From an uncultured Prevotellaceae bacterium (GTDB lineage: Bacteria > Bacteroidota > Bacteroidia > Bacteroidales > Bacteroidaceae): 53,813 nucleotides of DNA. Below are positions 51,803 through 53,813 of this stretch, in pieces (positions within the stretch are counted from its first letter, which is position 1; every line of letters starts with the position of its first letter). The notes under the pieces were generated by a model. It saw only the letters and a program-made list of their open reading frames with translations, was not told the DNA's origin and did not search any database. The position numbers and the translations under genes are program-made. Where the stretch lies: NCBI GenBank assembly GCA_902779745.1, contig CACZCT010000005.1, positions 1-53,813 on the forward strand, given 5' to 3'.

Positions 51803-52402
51803 ATGAATGAAAGCATACTGAACAAGACGGAGTGGAAAGAAAATATCATCCTTGTTGACGCAGACTACGTCGACAAGGTTGCGTTTGACTTAATCGTGAA
51901 CTTCGAACGGATGATAGGACGCCGTATCCCCCAGGCGGATATGGCGAAATGGCTGGAATGCATAGCACTGGACGGTGGATTGAAACCTCTTGATGACACT
52001 TATCCTACCTGTCAGACTCAGGTCATATTCATCCATCAGAAAAAACAGATGGACAACTTTCAGCCGGGTTTGTTTGCCGATTTAGACGGGAAAGCGTTCT
52101 CCGGCGCCATGGGTGAGTTCCAAATCAGTTGCGTCCCTGTGGAGGAACTTACCACGATGGAGGATTTGTTCGTCGACTCCATGCAGATTATCTGTAACAG
52201 CGGAGACGTGAAGAGGGTAATGGTCATTCCAGATGCCGACCAGATATACAATAAGGTGCGCACAGGACTCCGTCATGCGGATGACGACAAACATATCACC
52301 GTCTTTGCCATGCAACCGATGGAGGGCGGCAACTACCGTCAGGAAATCTTGGGTTATTCACTAATGGCGGCACTGGGTATCCGTGCCGAAGAAATCAAAT
52401 AG
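51803..52402 (+). CDS. Conserved Bacteroidales protein, DUF6621-like
   Basis: A 199-residue soluble protein without recognised catalytic motifs. Phrases include IILVDADYVDKVAFDLIVNFERMIGRRIP, MAKWLECIALDGGLK, QVIFIHQKK, FQISCVPVEEL and LGYSLMAALGIRAEEI. The name DUF6621 is from memory of this neighbour of carboxynorspermidine synthase in Prevotella and relatives. The DAD and VMVIPDADQIYNKV stretches hint at a phosphatase- or nuclease-like Rossmann fold, but this is speculation. Next gene: the polyamine synthase. Confidence 0.7.
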   Translation: MNESILNKTEWKENIILVDADYVDKVAFDLIVNFERMIGRRIPQADMAKWLECIALDGGLKPLDDTYPTCQTQVIFIHQKKQMDNFQPGLFADLDGKAFSGAMGEFQISCVPVEELTTMEDLFVDSMQIICNSGDVKRVMVIPDADQIYNKVRTGLRHADDDKHITVFAMQPMEGGNYRQEILGYSLMAALGIRAEEIK

Positions 52403-52554
52403 TTGCCATGGGAAAAGAATTTAGACTTGACAGGGACTTCGACGAGGGTATCGCTTCCAAGAAGACAGCAGAGCAGTCGGATGCCTTCCGTGATTTTTGG
52501 ATTGTACAACAAAAGAATGCTAAACAACAAAATATCAAAGAAGAGAAAAGAACA

Positions 52555-53712
52555 ATGGGAAAAGTATTGATGATTGGTGCCGGTGGTGTCGCCACCGTGG
52601 CTGCGTTCAAGATTGCTCAGAACGCGGATGTGTTTACTGACTTCATGATCGCCTCACGCCGTCAGGCGAAATGTGACGCTATCGTGGAGGCTATTCATCA
52701 GAAAGGATACACCATGCCTATCAAGACGGCACAGGTGGATGCAGACGATGTAGACCAGTTGAAGGCACTCTTCAGTTGCAGTTACCTGGACACCGCTAAC
52801 TATGAGCCCAAAGATGAGGCTCATTTCGAGTATTCTTGGCAGTGGGCATATCGCGAGCGTTTCGAGAAAGCAGGACTGACGGCCATCCTCGGTTGTGGCT
52901 TCGACCCAGGTGTGACCAGTATCTATACGGCCTATGCCGCCAAGCATCATTTCGATGAGATTCAGTATCTGGATATTGTCGACTGTAATGCTGGTGACCA
53001 CCATAAAGCGTTTGCCACCAATTTCAACCCGGAGATCAATATCCGTGAGATTACCCAGAAGGGACTCTACTGGGAAAATGGCAAGTGGGTAGAGACGGAA
53101 CCACTGGAGATTCATAAGGATCTGACCTATCCGAACATCGGACCACGTGACAGCTATTTGTTGCACCACGAGGAGATAGAGTCGCTGGTCATCAACTATC
53201 CGACCATCAAGCGTGCCCGTTTCTGGATGACCTTTGGTCAGCAGTACCTGAAGCACTTGGAAGTGATTCAGAACATCGGCATGAGCCGTATTGACGAGGT
53301 GGAATATGAGGCACCGCTTGCTGACGGTACAGGGATGGCAAAGGTGAAGATTGTCCCGTTGCAGTTCCTCAAAGCAGTACTGCCCAATCCCCAAGACCTT
53401 GGCGAGAACTATGAGGGTGAGACGAGTATCGGTTGTCGCATCCGTGGCATCGGCAAAGACGGCAAGGAGCATACTTACTATGTCTATAATAACTGCTCAC
53501 ACCGTGCTGCCTATGAGGAGACAGGTATGCAGGGCGTATCTTACACGACCGGCGTTCCCGCCATGATTGGTGCAATGATGTTCTGCAAGGGACTATGGCG
53601 TAAACCGGGTGTATTCAATGTCGAGGAATTCGACCCCGATCCGTTCATGGAGCAGTTGAACAAACAGGGACTTCCCTGGCATGAGATTCATGATGGAGAC
53701 TTAGAATTATAA
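52555..53712 (+). CDS. Carboxynorspermidine synthase (saccharopine dehydrogenase family)
   Basis: NADPH-dependent enzyme that joins aspartate semialdehyde and a diamine to form carboxynorspermidine or carboxyspermidine, feeding the alternative polyamine route. The 385-residue protein starts MGKVLMIGAGGVATVAAFKIAQN (nucleotide-binding fold). It has CSYLDTANYEP, LGCGFDPGVTSIYTAYAA, NPEINIREITQKGLYWENGKW and GVPAMIGAMMFCKGLW, matching this subfamily rather than lysine-pathway enzymes. The frame is open 49 codons upstream (ATG 52408), but that polar stretch is not family-like. Its decarboxylase partner (nspC) is not in the window. recA follows. Confidence 0.92.
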   Translation: MGKVLMIGAGGVATVAAFKIAQNADVFTDFMIASRRQAKCDAIVEAIHQKGYTMPIKTAQVDADDVDQLKALFSCSYLDTANYEPKDEAHFEYSWQWAYRERFEKAGLTAILGCGFDPGVTSIYTAYAAKHHFDEIQYLDIVDCNAGDHHKAFATNFNPEINIREITQKGLYWENGKWVETEPLEIHKDLTYPNIGPRDSYLLHHEEIESLVINYPTIKRARFWMTFGQQYLKHLEVIQNIGMSRIDEVEYEAPLADGTGMAKVKIVPLQFLKAVLPNPQDLGENYEGETSIGCRIRGIGKDGKEHTYYVYNNCSHRAAYEETGMQGVSYTTGVPAMIGAMMFCKGLWRKPGVFNVEEFDPDPFMEQLNKQGLPWHEIHDGDLEL

Positions 53713-53733
53713 TCATATCAACTAACTGTAATT

Positions 53734-53813
53734 ATGGCAAAGAAAGAATTGGAAGAGGGCGCAACTATGAGTCCTCAGCAGGAGAAACTGAAAGCCCTGC
53801 AGGCTGCCATGTC
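53734..53813 (+). CDS. recA: Recombinase RecA, 3' end outside the window
   Basis: The first 26 codons of a gene starting ATG at 53734. The product M-A-K-K-E-L-E-E-G-A, followed by MSPQQEKLKALQAAM, matches the N-terminal helix that begins RecA. Homologous recombination and SOS role are from family knowledge. The position after the carboxynorspermidine synthase agrees with other Prevotella-like genomes I recall. No LexA-type box was found in the 21-base gap. Confidence 0.85.
   Translation, partial: MAKKELEEGATMSPQQEKLKALQAAM

Noticed and set aside
52408..52554. 49-codon N-terminal extension of the carboxynorspermidine synthase
   Set aside because: The polar extension precedes a complete Rossmann start and is not family-like, although it stays open, so it is kept only as an alternative.

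Overview
The window looks like chromosomal DNA of a gut or rumen Bacteroidales bacterium, most likely Prevotella or a close relative. The signs are Bacteroidetes-type promoters (TAnnTTTG -7 box, sometimes TTTG at -33), a SprA/Sov secretion translocon next to ruvA, a glycine decarboxylase split into two subunits, meso-diaminopimelate dehydrogenase, a carboxynorspermidine synthase just before recA, and a HU / 'smalltalk' / VirE-DUF3987 cassette. This assignment rests on gene content and motif recognition; no database search was run. No tRNA, rRNA, CRISPR array, transposase or integrase was seen.

Layout. 1-9.6 kb: the end of an acyl-CoA dehydrogenase, ndk, a minus-strand mutY-purN-yraN group, an outer-membrane beta-barrel protein, a LytS/LytTR two-component pair, and a DacB-type carboxypeptidase. 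9.7-17.9 kb: nadB followed by a self-contained glycine cleavage operon, lplA-gcvT-gcvH-gcvPA-gcvPB-lpdA, which encodes the lipoate ligase, all four activities of the complex and the lipoyl reductase. 24.5-17.9 kb on the minus strand: ddh, a Fur-family regulator, an NMT1-like binding protein, a Cache-HAMP-SpoIIE phosphatase, a GH28 polygalacturonase and a secreted protein of unknown function. 24.7-34.9 kb: ruvA-sprA, converging on a large secreted protein whose C-terminus resembles a sorting tail. 35-40.5 kb: an accessory island. 40.6-46.2 kb: dxs-trkA-trkH-manA. 46.2-48.1 kb: an ABC-type ATPase plus DUF4435 pair that resembles PARIS. 48.2-53.8 kb: an EamA transporter, frr-rsgA, mnmA, a DUF6621-like gene, carboxynorspermidine synthase and the start of recA.

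The accessory island is the most unusual part. A 700-base AT-rich gap holds a perfect 40-base palindrome enclosed by 21-base inverted hexamer repeats, followed by a 22-base-period direct-repeat array resembling iterons. It leads into a HU-like protein, a 33-residue smalltalk peptide, a 114-base highly structured RNA candidate with its own promoter, an orphan protein, a VirE-N/DUF3987 P-loop protein, and two phage-like genes (DUF5675 and P5-like).

A second theme runs through the window. Short-period repeats (6, 7, 8 or 9 bases) and small palindromes sit in promoters and gene junctions, and also in frame inside conserved proteins (GcvT, GcvPA, GcvPB, Dxs, RsgA, the LytTR regulator, the DUF3987 protein, SprA). 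They mostly lie at loops, linkers or termini, as if a repeat-generating process had invaded tolerant sites. At sprA two complementary arrays could fold around the start codon.
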